Below are positions 8,917-17,241 of a stretch of DNA of 64,000 nt, piece by piece. Each line of letters begins with the position of its first letter. Position 1 is the stretch's first letter. The position numbers and the translations under genes were made by a program. The DNA lies in the NCBI GenBank assembly GCA_009993955.1, contig JAACSL010000004.1, positions 1 to 64,000 on the forward strand. Direction: 5' to 3'. Source of the stretch: Paraglaciecola sp. GTDB taxonomy: Bacteria > Pseudomonadota > Gammaproteobacteria > Enterobacterales > Alteromonadaceae. The notes beneath the pieces are model-generated. The model was given only the letters and a program-made list of their open reading frames with translations, was not told the origin of the DNA and did not search any database.

Positions 8917-10164
8917 TTAAAAGTTTTTCAACCATTGTTGCAACTGCTGGTAAACCAAGGGATCGCTGAGAAGTTGCATATGGTTAATGCCACGGCCTTG
9001 CCATTGGTTTTGCGGGGCGAAGTGCAAGGTGAAACGTGAATCTTCGTGTTTACCCAAGGCGCTATCGAGGGGAACCAGCCCATCCCCCACAACGTGATCA
9101 CAGATCATGCTGGCGTTTTCACTCATGGTGGTGGCAACGGTGTAACAATGAACATGTGATGGGAGGGGTAAGGGGCTGCGTTTATCCCGAGAAAAATCAA
9201 AGCGATCTCGCGCCTGCCAGTCTGAGGCCAGCACATTGCCATGACGCAAATCCGTGATGCCAGCACTGCGAATTTGTGTCAAACGCCTTAAAGGGGCACT
9301 GTAAGGGTGATAACCCAACAGTAATTCCACCCAAGACCCTGCTTTTTCGAGTGGTGCGCCATGATGAGGTGTGCCTAAAAACACCAGATTGACACATTGC
9401 TGTGGCCATTGATGATTGAGTACTTGCCCCTGATGTAATGCACTACGTGCGACTAATCCACCCATGCTGTGGGCAACTATCGTCAGCCGCAGTAGCACGG
9501 TGTTGTCCAAGGTGCCCATCTGTTGGCATAAGGCCTCTAGGAGCTGGTTGAACTGTGCGCCATTGTCGGAAATATGTTGGCCACTGTTGTAACACAGATA
9601 CACGACAGCACTATCGAGTTCGCTGGACAGTTTTTCACCATGATCATGTTGCCCTTGACGCCACTGTGCATCGTTCATGCACAAACCGTGAACCATGATT
9701 AACAAACGGCCACGTTTTTGCACCACGGCCTGTGCCAGGGTTGGCAGGTCAAGTTCACGATCCTGCAATCTAAACCCCATAGCAATGGCAAGAGGACTTT
9801 GTCGTTTCACCAAATGGTCGCCCAGTACCCCGTTTAACGCTGAGACAAGTGCGGCTGAACTAGCAGAGGGAGTGGCTTGTCCGAGTTGCTGACTCAACAA
9901 CGCTAATGGCCCATCAAGGCTTTTACCTACCAAGGCGGTAATACTGCGAATGCTGTTATACACCAAACCACTGATGCCGCCACTGCGTTCTGCTGCGGCA
10001 TTGGCTTTGCTGGTGGGCAGAGGGTTGATGCGCTGGTGCATGGATTCAACAATGTCTGTGACACTGATAATTGCTTCAATGACCATGTGGTTGACACTTT
10101 GCAGTGTTGATGGCTTGTTGGGTGTTGAGCCTGAGGGTGGGGGAGCGTTAGTCACGCAATGCAC
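8917..10164 (-). CDS. alpha/beta hydrolase, PGAP1/lipase-like
   Basis: This is a hydrolase of up to 415 residues. The nucleophile elbow is AHSMGGLVAR (Gly-x-Ser-x-Gly-like), preceded by the oxyanion-loop segment IMVHGLCMNDAQW. Further on are FLGTPHHGAPLEK, typical of triacylglycerol-lipase and PGAP1-like proteins, an Asp in VGDGLVPLDS and a late His (INHMQLL) that could complete the triad. The N-terminal 100 residues are helical and not recognised. There is no clear signal peptide. The longest start is a GTG at 10164; an ATG at 10086 is equally possible, and neither has a good ribosome site. It is convergent with the M19 gene. The substrate is unknown; an intracellular ester is the simplest guess. 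Confidence 0.85.
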   Translation of the reverse strand: MHCVTNAPPPSGSTPNKPSTLQSVNHMVIEAIISVTDIVESMHQRINPLPTSKANAAAERSGGISGLVYNSIRSITALVGKSLDGPLALLSQQLGQATPSASSAALVSALNGVLGDHLVKRQSPLAIAMGFRLQDRELDLPTLAQAVVQKRGRLLIMVHGLCMNDAQWRQGQHDHGEKLSSELDSAVVYLCYNSGQHISDNGAQFNQLLEALCQQMGTLDNTVLLRLTIVAHSMGGLVARSALHQGQVLNHQWPQQCVNLVFLGTPHHGAPLEKAGSWVELLLGYHPYSAPLRRLTQIRSAGITDLRHGNVLASDWQARDRFDFSRDKRSPLPLPSHVHCYTVATTMSENASMICDHVVGDGLVPLDSALGKHEDSRFTLHFAPQNQWQGRGINHMQLLSDPLVYQQLQQWLKNF

Positions 10165-10230
10165 TGCTTAGTTGGGAACACACCTCAGCATAACAGGCTT
10201 CTGGGCTGAGGCGAACCCTAGTTTTAACGC

Positions 10231-10890
10231 TTATAATTCACTAATGCCACTGTCACTGGCTACTAATACCACGTCAGCGCCACGCATGGCGAACAGGCCG
10301 TTGGTGACAACGCCTACGATATTGTTTAAGGCTTTTTCCAATTCCACCGGATTAAGAATATTCATATTGTGCACATCCAAGATCACATTGCCATTGTCGG
10401 TGATCACTCCTTGACGATAAACCGGATCACCACCGAGCTTGACGATTTCCCGCGCCACGTAGGAACGGGCCATGGGGATCACTTCAACCGGCAAAGGAAA
10501 TTTCCCTAAACGCCCAACTTGTTTGCTGTCATCCACGATACATACAAATTGTTTGGCCACGGCGGCCACGATTTTTTCACGGGTCAAGGCAGCACCTCCC
10601 CCTTTAATCATGTGTTTATGCGCGGTCACCTCGTCAGCACCATCCACATAAATGTCAAAACTGCCGACGGAATTGAGATCAAATACTTCAATGCCCAGTG
10701 CCTCCAAACGTTGGGTTGAGGCTTGTGAACTCGATACCGCACCGCGAAGTTGGTTTTTCATGGACGCTAATGCATCAATAAAATAGTTAACGGTTGAGCC
10801 TGTGCCTACTCCTACGATGGCGTCTGCTTGCACAAATTTCAGCGCTGTTTTGGCAACGACAGCTTTTTTCTCATCTTGGCTCAAGGGCAT
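10231..10890 (-). CDS. rpiA: ribose-5-phosphate isomerase A
   Basis: The 219-residue enzyme interconverts ribose 5-phosphate and ribulose 5-phosphate in the non-oxidative pentose phosphate pathway, in the cytoplasm. Recognisable motifs are [16 protein letters not shown] (phosphate loop), SSQAS, DVYVDGADE-like IYVDGADEV, and [14 protein letters not shown] with the catalytic Lys/Glu region. The ATG at 10890 gives the same length as the E. coli protein; a TTG two codons upstream is less likely. It lies beside the 5-formyl-THF cyclo-ligase gene on the same strand, 73 bases downstream. A nucleoside hydrolase and ribokinase a few genes away would feed it ribose 5-phosphate. Confidence 0.97.
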   Translation of the reverse strand: MPLSQDEKKAVVAKTALKFVQADAIVGVGTGSTVNYFIDALASMKNQLRGAVSSSQASTQRLEALGIEVFDLNSVGSFDIYVDGADEVTAHKHMIKGGGAALTREKIVAAVAKQFVCIVDDSKQVGRLGKFPLPVEVIPMARSYVAREIVKLGGDPVYRQGVITDNGNVILDVHNMNILNPVELEKALNNIVGVVTNGLFAMRGADVVLVASDSGISEL

Positions 10891-10963
10891 AATCAATATC
10901 CACGGTTTAGGTTTTGCTTAGTGTACCCAATTTATGCGGCGTCAGGGGAATTAAGCAAAATAA

Positions 10964-11560
10964 TTAGCTTATTGCGATATACCTTTGCGGCGTGGCAATG
11001 CCATGCAAAGGAATGTCCCAACCGTCAGTGGGTAAATGTTCGGTGAGTTGGCATTCATGGGCCAAGCCAATAATGCGCGTTGCAAGTCTGTTTCGCTGGA
11101 CTGGAGCGAGTGTTCGGTCGTAATACCCACCGCCCATTCCCAAACGATTGCCTAAGGAATCGAAAGCCACTAAGGGCGTGAGGATCACATCGATTTGTTC
11201 TAAGGGACAAATGTGCTGGCAGTTAAGTTTCGGCTCTAAAATGCCATAGCGATTTGTTTGCATGGGGCTGTGTGCATGGTATTCGACAAACACCAAATGC
11301 CCGGGTGTGAAGGGATGTAAGACGGGCAGCACCACACGTTTTTGTTTTTGCCACAAATACGATATTAAGGCAGACGTGGCTATTTCACTGTCAGTTGCTA
11401 GATAACACGCCACCGAGTTTGCCTCGCCGAGTAGCTCGTTTTGCAAAAAAGTATTGAGCAAGCTCGTTTCAGCCTGTAGCTGTTGTTGCACAGATAACTG
11501 CTTTCTTTGCTGCCGATAATACTGTCGTAATGCATGCCGAGACGGCAATATTTCAGTCAT
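10964..11560 (-). CDS. ygfA: 5-formyltetrahydrofolate cyclo-ligase
   Basis: This 198-residue cytoplasmic enzyme converts 5-formyl-THF to 5,10-methenyl-THF using ATP. The N-terminal RHALRQYYRQQRKQL is the basic nucleotide-binding start of the family. The signature LGMGGGYYDRTL is intact near residues 138-149. In many gammaproteobacteria this gene lies directly downstream of zapA and the 6S RNA gene. Here the 6S RNA is about 3 kb upstream on the same strand, with a sugar-salvage pair and a dead sensor gene in between, so the usual arrangement has been split. Confidence 0.95.
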   Translation of the reverse strand: MTEILPSRHALRQYYRQQRKQLSVQQQLQAETSLLNTFLQNELLGEANSVACYLATDSEIATSALISYLWQKQKRVVLPVLHPFTPGHLVFVEYHAHSPMQTNRYGILEPKLNCQHICPLEQIDVILTPLVAFDSLGNRLGMGGGYYDRTLAPVQRNRLATRIIGLAHECQLTEHLPTDGWDIPLHGIATPQRYIAIS

Positions 11561-11607
11561 TGTCTGCTCTGGGTATCAAACGATTTAACGCACTAACAAG
11601 GTGGTTT

Positions 11608-12123
11608 TTATCCACGGTTATTTAACAAATAATCAGACCACAAATGCGTGGCTAACTCAGAGTCGCCGCCAGAAAAAACATCGGCTGATAGGGCGACAAT
11701 CGGCAACCTCGGATTGTCCGCCTTGATCAACTGAGTGGCGCGACGCCCATCTATGCCAGGTAACTGGATGTCCATAAAAACTTAATCGAATTTTTGTTGT
11801 TGCACGCTATCCATCGCTTCTTCGCCACTGCTGGCGATAGTGATGTGTAGGCCGAGCGAACTAAAAATAGCCTGCTGATGAATAACATGAGCGCAAAATG
11901 CAATATCTCGACTGGTTTCTTGAGCGTCTAAGCCCACTTTGGATTTAATCCATTGACGATGAGGATCAACCAAACTGATGAGGGTAATCGGTTTGTCACA
12001 AAGATTAGACGCAAGTAGCGTCAAGTCGTCAAAAGCTTTTTCAGCCTCAGTATCTCATACATCATATTCGTAAAGGGCTAACAGGCGCGCTTCTTTATTT
12101 GTGCTGAGTAGAGCTGTTTTCAT
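11608..12123 (-). pseudogene. degraded GAF-receiver signalling protein
   Basis: Reading the minus strand from an ATG at 12123 gives MKTALLSTNKEARLLALYEY, then an in-frame TGA, then the standard start of a GAF sensor domain (ASNLCDKPITLISLVD, DIAFCAHVI). The frame then passes directly into the middle of a response-regulator receiver (ITIASSGEEA), reaches a TAA, and continues VFMDIQLPGIDGRRAT and LPIVALSADVF before ending at 11608. The kinase core expected between GAF and receiver is missing. Two in-frame stops and an internal deletion mark this as the remnant of a hybrid histidine kinase. Confidence 0.8.
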
Positions 12124-12184
12124 TTCTCAGCGCGCCTTTGTTATTTGACTTGCTCTTTACTGAGACAAATCGCCCATATTCAGT

Positions 12185-13129
12185 CTAGGCTTGGTAAGTA
12201 TCCAAATATAGTTGGGTTAAACGTACTTTATCCACCTGAGTGGCCACATTAATTTGCTGAGCGTTGAGCCAATCTGGACTGGTCGTTGTGCCTGGCAATG
12301 CCACCGACGTTTGGCCGATGTTCAGTGGATCGGTACTCACTCTGGCATGACCGCCTTGAATCTCAAATAAAGTCGGATCAATCAGGTGAGCGATAGGCAT
12401 TGCATCATGAAAAAAGCACACTTTGTCTTCGCGATTTTGTGAATAAAACTGCACATAAAACTGTGCTGCATCTCGAACAAATCCGCCTAGTTTGTTATTG
12501 CCCAACTTGAGTTCTTCTAAAAATTGCGGGGTAAATGGCACGGCATTGGTCACGTCTAAGCCAAACATCGTCAGTTGCCATTCTGCCGCAAACACGATCT
12601 CAGCGGCATAGGCATCATTCCAAATGTTGGCTTCTGCCACAGGGGTTACGTTTCCGCGCACAAAGGCCGCACCGCCCATGATCGACACACCTTTTAACAA
12701 CTTAGGTAGCGCGGGTTCAAGACGCAGGGCGAGGGCTAAATTACCGAGAGGGCCAATCGCCACGACGGTAATCTCGCCGGGATGTTGTCTTGCCATATCA
12801 ACAATGAACTGGGCTGAGCTACGTGGGTCGAGTTCACGGATTTTTGCCGGAGGAAAATTGATGTTGCCAAATCCATCGTCGCCATGCACAAAGTGCGCAT
12901 AGCCCGATTCTTTGCCTACCCATGGCATGCCAACGCCTTTACACACAGGAATATCTTGTTCAGCGAGGGCGCACAAGGTCTGGGCATTGCGGGCTGACAT
13001 CTCAACAGGCACGTTGCCAAATACGGTAGTTAACCCTAATACCTCAATCTGGGGTGACAGAAACGCGAAAAAAATCGCCATTGCATCATCAATGCCGGGG
13101 TCGGTGTCTAAAATTATTTTATGCTTCAT
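12185..13129 (-). CDS. nucleoside hydrolase (inosine-uridine preferring type)
   Basis: This 314-residue calcium-dependent enzyme splits ribonucleosides into base and ribose. The diagnostic N-terminal LDTDPGIDDAMAI supplies the calcium-binding aspartates. VTVVAIGPLGNLA-like EITVVAIGPLGNLALAL, MGGAAFVRGNVTP and the late HDAMPIAHLIDP are all in family order. No signal peptide is seen, so it is cytoplasmic. It lies 23 bases after the ribokinase gene, so the pair form a salvage unit: nucleoside to ribose, then ribose 5-phosphate. The sequence does not say whether it prefers purine or pyrimidine nucleosides, so no rih letter is given. Confidence 0.93.
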   Translation of the reverse strand: MKHKIILDTDPGIDDAMAIFFAFLSPQIEVLGLTTVFGNVPVEMSARNAQTLCALAEQDIPVCKGVGMPWVGKESGYAHFVHGDDGFGNINFPPAKIRELDPRSSAQFIVDMARQHPGEITVVAIGPLGNLALALRLEPALPKLLKGVSIMGGAAFVRGNVTPVAEANIWNDAYAAEIVFAAEWQLTMFGLDVTNAVPFTPQFLEELKLGNNKLGGFVRDAAQFYVQFYSQNREDKVCFFHDAMPIAHLIDPTLFEIQGGHARVSTDPLNIGQTSVALPGTTTSPDWLNAQQINVATQVDKVRLTQLYLDTYQA

Positions 13130-13152
13130 AGTGGTCTCATTTGGCGAAGGCT

Positions 13153-14046
13153 TTATTGCTGTTTGGCAACAAAACGATTGACTTCCTCTTTACTGGGAAT
13201 GGATTGTGCCGCACCGGCTTTAGTGACAGCCAAGGCGGAGGCTGCACAGGCTCTGACAAGGGCAGTTTTGGCTTCGGTATGGTTACTGTAGGCAGATAAA
13301 AAGTAACCAATAAAGGTATCGCCTGCTGCTGTGGTATCTACGGCAGTCACTGAAAAAGCCGGGACATCGATGGTTTTCTCTTTTTTCAGCATCCGCACCC
13401 CAGCTTTACCAAGGGTAATGATGACTTCAGTTTGCGGCAGATTGTGACGAAAATATTCTTCAATTTTGTCTAACTGGGCATGCCCAGAAATTTCTTCTGC
13501 TTCCACTTCGTTGACAATTAATAAGTCAACACAATCCAAGGGTAAATGTTTGACGGACTCTGTCATCGGCGCGGGGTTAAAGGCAACCTTTAAACCTTTT
13601 TCTTTTGCCTGTTGGATGACATCGGCAATCGCGCTGGTCTCATTTTGCGTTAGCACCCAATCTGTTGATTTGGCTGCATCAAGGGCCTGCATGATATCTT
13701 TGCTACTCAGTTCATGATTGGCGCCGCCGAATAAGACAATGGCGTTTTCACCACTTGGCGTCACCTGAATAATGGCATGTCCAGAAGCAGTATCAGTACA
13801 ACTGACATGTTTACAGTTAATATTTTCACGGATCATGGTTTGTTTGAACGAGGCATCAACCTGGTTGACTTTACCAACGTGCCAAACATCTGATCCGGCT
13901 CTTGCCAGTGCAATGGACTGGTTGGCGCCTTTTCCACCTAACAATTGTTGGTAGTGGCTAGATGCCAGTGTTTCACCTGGCTGAACGAAATGGTCTACTT
14001 GATAGACGTGATCAATATTAATTGAACCAAAATTTATTACGGCCAT
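13153..14046 (-). CDS. rbsK: ribokinase (PfkB family)
   Basis: The 297-residue enzyme phosphorylates ribose at O5. It shows the ribokinase N-terminus INFGSINIDHVY, the substrate loop LGGKGANQSIALARAG, the anion hole and catalytic Asp in DTTAAGDTFIGYF, and the C-terminal TKAGAAQSIP. I start it at the ATG at 14046, because the family begins just before FGSIN; a GTG at 14091 would add 15 unremarkable residues. It is followed by the nucleoside hydrolase. No ribose transporter genes are adjacent, which supports an intracellular nucleoside source for the ribose. Confidence 0.93.
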   Translation of the reverse strand: MAVINFGSINIDHVYQVDHFVQPGETLASSHYQQLLGGKGANQSIALARAGSDVWHVGKVNQVDASFKQTMIRENINCKHVSCTDTASGHAIIQVTPSGENAIVLFGGANHELSSKDIMQALDAAKSTDWVLTQNETSAIADVIQQAKEKGLKVAFNPAPMTESVKHLPLDCVDLLIVNEVEAEEISGHAQLDKIEEYFRHNLPQTEVIITLGKAGVRMLKKEKTIDVPAFSVTAVDTTAAGDTFIGYFLSAYSNHTEAKTALVRACAASALAVTKAGAAQSIPSKEEVNRFVAKQQ

Positions 14047-14191
14047 AAATCCCGTGTACACCTTATTGTTATTAGTTTGCTGCTCAGTCACAAAGTCATA
14101 CTAGCGTTGCAACATTGTATGCCTAAGTGCGCCAAGCCTTGCCGAGAAAGCGTTGCTAAATATAGCGCTTTTTAGCCGCTTGTTGAGTAAT

Positions 14192-14602
14192 TTATGAAAA
14201 AATCCCAGTAAGTCTATGGAAGAGCCCCGATTTTTCCTGATAGGCAGCGGTGGACGTTAAAAACAGTCTAATGGACACTGTCGCACCATGCCCCCAAGGC
14301 CACCAAGCCACCATGATCTTCGGTTGATTTCCAAGATGGTCACTGAGTAGCATTTGGTTCTTGCTGAGCTTAGCAAAAAAGTGCGCTTTGTGTTTAATTT
14401 CGTTGGGTGCTTTTTTGATAGACTTGGCATCCCAGCTCAAAGGCAATACCTGTTGTAAGGCTAAACGGACTTGCTCTTGTTTATCCATAGAAAATTCGGC
14501 CAACATGACGCCATGAAAGTCGTTATATTGCCATTTTACGATAGGTGACAAGGCATCAATCACCACTTTTCCATAAGTTTGTAACTGTTCTTGCTTTGTC
14601 AT
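14192..14602 (-). CDS. hypothetical protein, 136 residues
   Basis: I do not recognise a family. The product is a basic soluble protein with a conspicuous aromatic segment (MVAWWPWGHGATVSIRLF) and no signal peptide. The frame could be extended to 14644, but that would read into the 3' strand of the 6S RNA stem; the ATG at 14602, after GGTAG, is the better start. It lies directly downstream of the 6S RNA gene, where ygfA is usually found, and upstream of the ribokinase pair. Confidence 0.65.
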   Translation of the reverse strand: MTKQEQLQTYGKVVIDALSPIVKWQYNDFHGVMLAEFSMDKQEQVRLALQQVLPLSWDAKSIKKAPNEIKHKAHFFAKLSKNQMLLSDHLGNQPKIMVAWWPWGHGATVSIRLFLTSTAAYQEKSGLFHRLTGIFS

Positions 14603-14634
14603 GATACTACCAAAAAATAGGGGTAAAAATGAGG

Positions 14635-14815
14635 TGCCTCCCATAATCCCGCTGTTCAGTGATCGCCCGTGAACCGAAAGTTCAGGGCGGAAGTATCATC
14701 ATTACCGTAGGCTTCTCGATGCGGGTCGAGCTTGCACAAAAGTAGTGGAATCAACTTCCAAAGGTTAAAGCATCGGCCAGGGACATTACTAAACTGGCAA
14801 AGACTCTAGGAGGCA
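14635..14815 (-). ncRNA. ssrS: 6S RNA
   Basis: On the minus strand this 181-nt stretch matches the gammaproteobacterial 6S RNA plan. The ends pair perfectly (TGCCTCC at 14815-14809 with GGAGGCA at 14641-14635). It contains GTCCCTGGCCGAT, close to the E. coli GUCCCCUGAGCCGAU; AAGCTCGACCCGCATCGAGAAGCCT, equivalent to the conserved CUCGGUCCGUCCGAGAAGCCU part; and a hairpin CCCTGAAC/GTTCACGGG in the position of the E. coli CCUUGAACC/GGUUCAAGG. E. coli 6S is 184 nt. It binds sigma-70 RNA polymerase in stationary phase. Position upstream of the ygfB-pepP-ubiH block is the expected synteny. Confidence 0.85.
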
Positions 14816-14826
14816 TTGTAAACCGT

Positions 14827-14856
14827 ATTGTCAGTCAAACTTCTTGTAACCGTCAA
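14827..14856 (-). promoter_or_regulatory. candidate sigma-70 promoter of 6S RNA
   Basis: On the minus strand TTGACG (14856-14851) and GACAAT (14832-14827) are separated by 18 bases. This places a start site near 14820-14815, which agrees with the 5' end deduced from the RNA closing stem. Confidence 0.5.
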
Positions 14857-15018
14857 TGCTTGTCGGTGCTGCCATATAGCTAGTTGTACTAGAAACAATT
14901 CACCACCAACAACCCCATTATAACCAGTTCTCTTGTTGTTAGCCTAATGGCATTTTTTAAGCAAGGCACAATGGGGTGATAAAAACATGATTGCGAGAAT
15001 GCGATGACAACAACTTGC

Positions 15019-15130
15019 AAGCCACAACGTAATTGCCACAACGTGGTTGCCACAATGTGATTGCCACAATGTGATTGCCACAATGTGATTGCCACAATGT
15101 GATTGCCACAACCTGGTTGCCACAACTTGC
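15019..15130. repeat. 14-bp tandem repeat (VNTR-like), about 8 units
   Basis: Units of TTGCCACAATGTGA repeat head to tail. The central four copies (15047-15102) are identical, and the flanking copies differ at the last few bases (ACGTAA, ACGTGG, ACCTGG, ACTTGC endings). The array lies between the 6S promoter and the ygfB-like gene, where zapA is usually divergent. The frames open across it encode only repeat-derived peptides and are not genes. Confidence 0.9.
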
Positions 15131-15267
15131 TTACCAAAAATCTGGGCATCAAAGTATGGCAGTGATAGCATTACCCCTTCAGCCTTGGCTTAACCCGAAT
15201 GAAAACATACTGGCGAATAATGCGGTGGTTTGGCGTGTTTGGGTCTCATCACACTAGAGAGTTTATT

Positions 15268-15837
15268 TTGAATTCAATCAGTCAACTATACGAATCCCTC
15301 ACCACCTTACTTGAGCGCAATAATATCTTAAGTTCTGCGGCGGAAATTCAGGGTATTATTTGTGGCATGTTAGGGGGGGGGATGCCATTGGAATGCCGTG
15401 ATTGGCAAGAACCTCTGGCTGATATCATCAATCAGGGTGAAGTCCTTAACAACGACTTACAACAAGCATTTAATGCCCTCTTTGATCAGACCTGTCAGCA
15501 GCTACTAGAAAGCGATTTTTCGCTGGTTTTACTGTTACCCGATGATGCGGCTCCCATCAATGAAAGAGGTCAAGCGCTGTTGCTTTGGGTGCAAGGGTTT
15601 ATGTTGGGATTTGGATTGCATCAGGCAGACTTGACGGGTTGTTCTGATGACGTCAAAGAAGGCCTAGAGGACTTTGCTGAAATTGCCCGCATGGATGATG
15701 AAATGAGCGAAGATGAGGAATCTGAACAAGCCTTCTACGAAGTATTGGAATACGTCCGAGTTACCGTCATGTTGTGTTTCAACGAATTGGGTAAGTCTCC
15801 CGAACAACAGCTTGGTGAACCCAAGATTGTGCATTAA
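15268..15837 (+). CDS. YgfB/YecA (UPF0149) family protein
   Basis: The 189-residue acidic protein belongs to the UPF0149 family, whose E. coli member YgfB is encoded upstream of pepP. Typical features are GIICGMLGGGMP early, LLLWVQGFMLGFGL in the middle, and DDVKEGLEDFAEIARM plus an acidic C-terminal helix. I chose the TTG at 15268, preceded by GAGAG at a six-base spacing; the longer ATG-initiated frame from 15199 adds residues unlike the family and has no ribosome site. The function is not established. It probably leads an operon with pepP, 25 bases downstream. Confidence 0.88.
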   Translation: MNSISQLYESLTTLLERNNILSSAAEIQGIICGMLGGGMPLECRDWQEPLADIINQGEVLNNDLQQAFNALFDQTCQQLLESDFSLVLLLPDDAAPINERGQALLLWVQGFMLGFGLHQADLTGCSDDVKEGLEDFAEIARMDDEMSEDEESEQAFYEVLEYVRVTVMLCFNELGKSPEQQLGEPKIVH

Positions 15838-15862
15838 CGCCTGACCCTAAGGTCTTAAATCT

Positions 15863-17233
15863 ATGTCCGCTAACCTAATGGATGCCATGGCCTTAACTGA
15901 GTTTTCACGTCGCCGTGAAAAGCTACTGCAAGCCATGCAGGCCAATAGTATCTGTCTGATCCCTGCAGCTCATTTGGTGAGTCGCAGCCGGGATACCGAT
16001 TATCCATTTCGCCAAGACAGTTATTTTCACTACTTGAGCGGTTTTCCAGAACCCCAAGCTTGGTTGGTTTTATCGAATCAAGTGCATGTTACTGGCGTTA
16101 AACGTAAAAACAGTACGGGTTTGAGTATTCTGTTTTGTTTAGACAAAGACGAGCAGGCAGAGATTTGGCATGGGCGACGAATTGGCCCGCGTCAGGCGCA
16201 ACGCCAGTTTGCTATGGACAGGGCATTTCCCCTCGACGAGTTAGACGAGGAGTTACTGCATTTAGTGGATGGGCACGACCATGTGTATTACGCCCAAGGA
16301 TGCCATGCTGAGGCCGATGAATTAGTATTGGGTATTTTACAAGCCCTTCGTGATGCCCCTAAACAAAGCCATCACGCCCCAGCAAGTTTGCATGACGTGC
16401 GGGTAATTTTAGATGAGATGCGTTTATTTAAATCGCCTTTCGAAGTGAATTTGATGCGCCATGCCGCGCTTATAAGTGCTGAAGCCCATTGTCGCGCCAT
16501 GCGCTGTGTTGCTCCGGGTAAAAACGAATACCAGCTGGAAGCCGAGTTACACTATGTATTCGCCAAACATGGTGCTAAAAGCCCTGCCTATTGCAGTATT
16601 GTTGCAGGCGGAAAAAACGCCTGTATTTTGCACTACACCAACAATGATCAAGTGCTAAACGCTGAGGACTTATTGTTGATTGACGCAGGGTGTGAGTGGC
16701 AGGGTTACGCTGCTGACATCACCAGAACCTTTCCGGTGTCAGGCCGTTTTAGTGAGGCCCAACAGCTTCTTTATCAAATTGTCTTGGATGCACAGCTGGC
16801 CGCTATCGCTTTGGTTAAGCCAGGCGCTACTTTCAAACAAATAGGCGATGCGGCAACTAAAGTACTGACTCAAGGCCTCATTAAGCTGGGTATTTTAACC
16901 GGCAGTTTGCAAGCCAACTTAGACAACCAGAGTTATCGAGCATTTTTCATGCACGGCATTGGGCATTGGTTAGGCCTAGATGTCCATGATGTAGGTCGCT
17001 ACAAAGAGGCAGATAACGACCGCCCCTTACAAGCAGGTATGGTGTTAACCATAGAGCCGGGTCTTTACATAGATGAGAATACCCGTGTCGCGGCAAAGTG
17101 GTGGAAAACCGGGATCCGCATTGAAGACAACATATTGGTCACAGAAGCGGGGCATGAAGTACTGACCATTGCCGTGCCCAAGGACATTGATGAGATCCAT
17201 GCCTTAATGGCTGACGTAATGTGTTCGAATTAA
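15863..17233 (+). CDS. pepP: Xaa-Pro aminopeptidase (M24B)
   Basis: This 456-residue cytoplasmic enzyme removes an N-terminal residue preceding proline. It consists of an N-terminal creatinase-like domain with RSRDTDYPFRQDSYFHYLSG-type residues (about 45-65) and a C-terminal pita-bread domain. The two-metal ligands are visible: Asp in LIDAGCEWQGYAADITRTF (two Asp), His in HGIGHWLGLDVHD, Glu in IEPGLY and Glu in IRIEDNILV. It is between the ygfB-like gene and ubiH, as in E. coli and relatives. Confidence 0.97.
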   Translation: MSANLMDAMALTEFSRRREKLLQAMQANSICLIPAAHLVSRSRDTDYPFRQDSYFHYLSGFPEPQAWLVLSNQVHVTGVKRKNSTGLSILFCLDKDEQAEIWHGRRIGPRQAQRQFAMDRAFPLDELDEELLHLVDGHDHVYYAQGCHAEADELVLGILQALRDAPKQSHHAPASLHDVRVILDEMRLFKSPFEVNLMRHAALISAEAHCRAMRCVAPGKNEYQLEAELHYVFAKHGAKSPAYCSIVAGGKNACILHYTNNDQVLNAEDLLLIDAGCEWQGYAADITRTFPVSGRFSEAQQLLYQIVLDAQLAAIALVKPGATFKQIGDAATKVLTQGLIKLGILTGSLQANLDNQSYRAFFMHGIGHWLGLDVHDVGRYKEADNDRPLQAGMVLTIEPGLYIDENTRVAAKWWKTGIRIEDNILVTEAGHEVLTIAVPKDIDEIHALMADVMCSN

Positions 17234-17241
17234 CGAGGTCA

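Noticed and set aside
10183-10211. 7-bp CCTCAGC/GCTGAGG inverted repeat after rpiA
   Set aside because: The 15-base loop and absence of a T run make it weak; it was not reported as a terminator.
14889-15171. Two minus-strand frames rich in His, Ile, Val, Trp and Gln
   Set aside because: They are translations of the 14-bp tandem repeat and have no start or family support.
14821-15267. A search for zapA beside the 6S RNA
   Set aside because: No ZapA-like sequence was seen in any frame; the gap is filled by the 6S promoter, the repeat array and non-coding sequence.
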